This document shows positions 63,552 through 64,000 of a stretch of 64,000 nucleotides of DNA, in pieces. The position numbers and the translations under genes were made by a program. This stretch comes from Leishmania donovani (taxonomy: Eukaryota > Euglenozoa > Kinetoplastea > Trypanosomatida > Trypanosomatidae). The notes under the pieces are model-generated. The model was given only the letters and a program-made list of their open reading frames with translations, ran no database searches and was not told where the DNA came from. The number at the start of each line of letters is the position of its first letter. The first letter of the stretch is position 1. The DNA lies in the NCBI RefSeq assembly GCF_000227135.1, contig NC_018260.1:344429-408428 (forward strand), in the 5' to 3' direction.

Positions 63552-64000
63552 ATGAGCGCTCCTGGAACCAACTCGTCTGCCTCTGTGAAGGCGTCAAGTC
63601 CTATCGTGCACCGAGATCGCAGAGGGGCGTCAGCGGGCGATGGCAAACCACTTTCCGCAAATGATCCGCCGCAGCAATCGGCGGCGTTTGGGTCTGTCTC
63701 GCCGCTGCCGCCGAAGCTGAGCACTGCAGCTTCTGCTGCCACAACCGCTTCGGCACCCGCCTCGCCGTCTCCTGAAATGGACAACCTGGAGTGTCAGTCG
63801 AAGGACTTCCTCATCCAACGCGTGCAAGCGCTGGAGCGGCAGCTGAAGATACGCAACAGCGACTGCGCGCGCCTGCTAGAGGAGCGCCAGCAACTGCTTC
63901 CGCTCAAAGAGAAGTGCGAGTCGCAGAGAGAGATGATATTGGCGCTGCGCGATCAACTGAACTTGGCACAGGCACAACACGAGTCCGTCATCGACGCATT
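63552..64000 (+). CDS. Coiled-coil protein, 5' part only (runs off the window)
   Basis: The frame opens at the ATG at 63552 and stays open through 64000, giving 149 codons without a stop. Residues 1-75 are a Ser/Ala/Pro-rich disordered N terminus (for example SPLPPKLSTAAS). From about residue 76 the composition switches to a charged coiled coil with regular Leu/Ile spacing (DFLIQRVQALERQLKIRN, then LLEERQQLLPLKEKCES). The start follows a pyrimidine tract and acceptor, and the codon composition is that of the neighbouring genes. Product unknown; cytoskeletal or flagellar coiled-coil proteins are common in trypanosomatids, but nothing here is diagnostic. Confidence 0.8.
   Translation, partial: MSAPGTNSSASVKASSPIVHRDRRGASAGDGKPLSANDPPQQSAAFGSVSPLPPKLSTAASAATTASAPASPSPEMDNLECQSKDFLIQRVQALERQLKIRNSDCARLLEERQQLLPLKEKCESQREMILALRDQLNLAQAQHESVIDA

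Overview
The window looks like nuclear DNA of a Leishmania-type trypanosomatid (Leishmaniinae). All 15 convincing protein genes lie on the + strand, intronless and GC-rich in coding regions. They are separated by long C/T-rich gaps holding polypyrimidine tract plus AG signals, as expected for a directional gene cluster transcribed as one polycistron and resolved by spliced-leader trans-splicing and polyadenylation. Three related ~600-bp interspersed elements, all sense to transcription, resemble SIDER2 retroposon relics and support Leishmania. Proteins carry long low-complexity Ala/Ser/Pro/Gln insertions, also typical of the group. Species and chromosome cannot be assigned from the sequence alone.

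Layout, 0-30 kb: a rhodanese/Cdc25-like protein without the catalytic Cys (375-806); a large, heavily inserted DGAT2-family acyltransferase (3547-6906); a SIDER2-like element; a type IIB (PMCA-like) Ca2+-ATPase (10023-13697); an ORF-poor pyrimidine-rich gap of about 8.8 kb; a PSP1-domain protein (22454-25345); and Rab geranylgeranyltransferase alpha (28136-29611), preceded by a short upstream ORF.

Layout, 30-64 kb: a predicted acylated protein with an OCRE-like aromatic octamer repeat (30284-30817); a coiled-coil protein with weak pinin similarity (34467-35819); an alpha/beta hydrolase (36422-37708); a second SIDER2-like element; a CLC/CBS protein with unusual pore residues (39236-42547); a one-TM protein of unknown function (43381-44112); a third SIDER2-like element; a YEATS protein (48589-49926); guanylate kinase (52425-53036); a CW zinc-finger protein with two additional CW-like modules (55998-58883); a protein with Mis18/Yippee-like CxxC motifs and a coiled coil (60246-62597); and the 5' part of a coiled-coil gene running off the right edge (63552-64000).

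The genes do not form one pathway, which is normal for trypanosomatid polycistrons. Themes are membrane and lipid biology (DGAT2, Ca2+ pump, CLC, hydrolase, Rab prenylation) and, at the right end, three chromatin-type proteins (YEATS, CW, Mis18-like). The best candidates for something undescribed are the Mis18-like protein, the CLC lacking both transport glutamates, and the acylated OCRE-like protein. All domain calls were made by eye from motifs; no database search was run.
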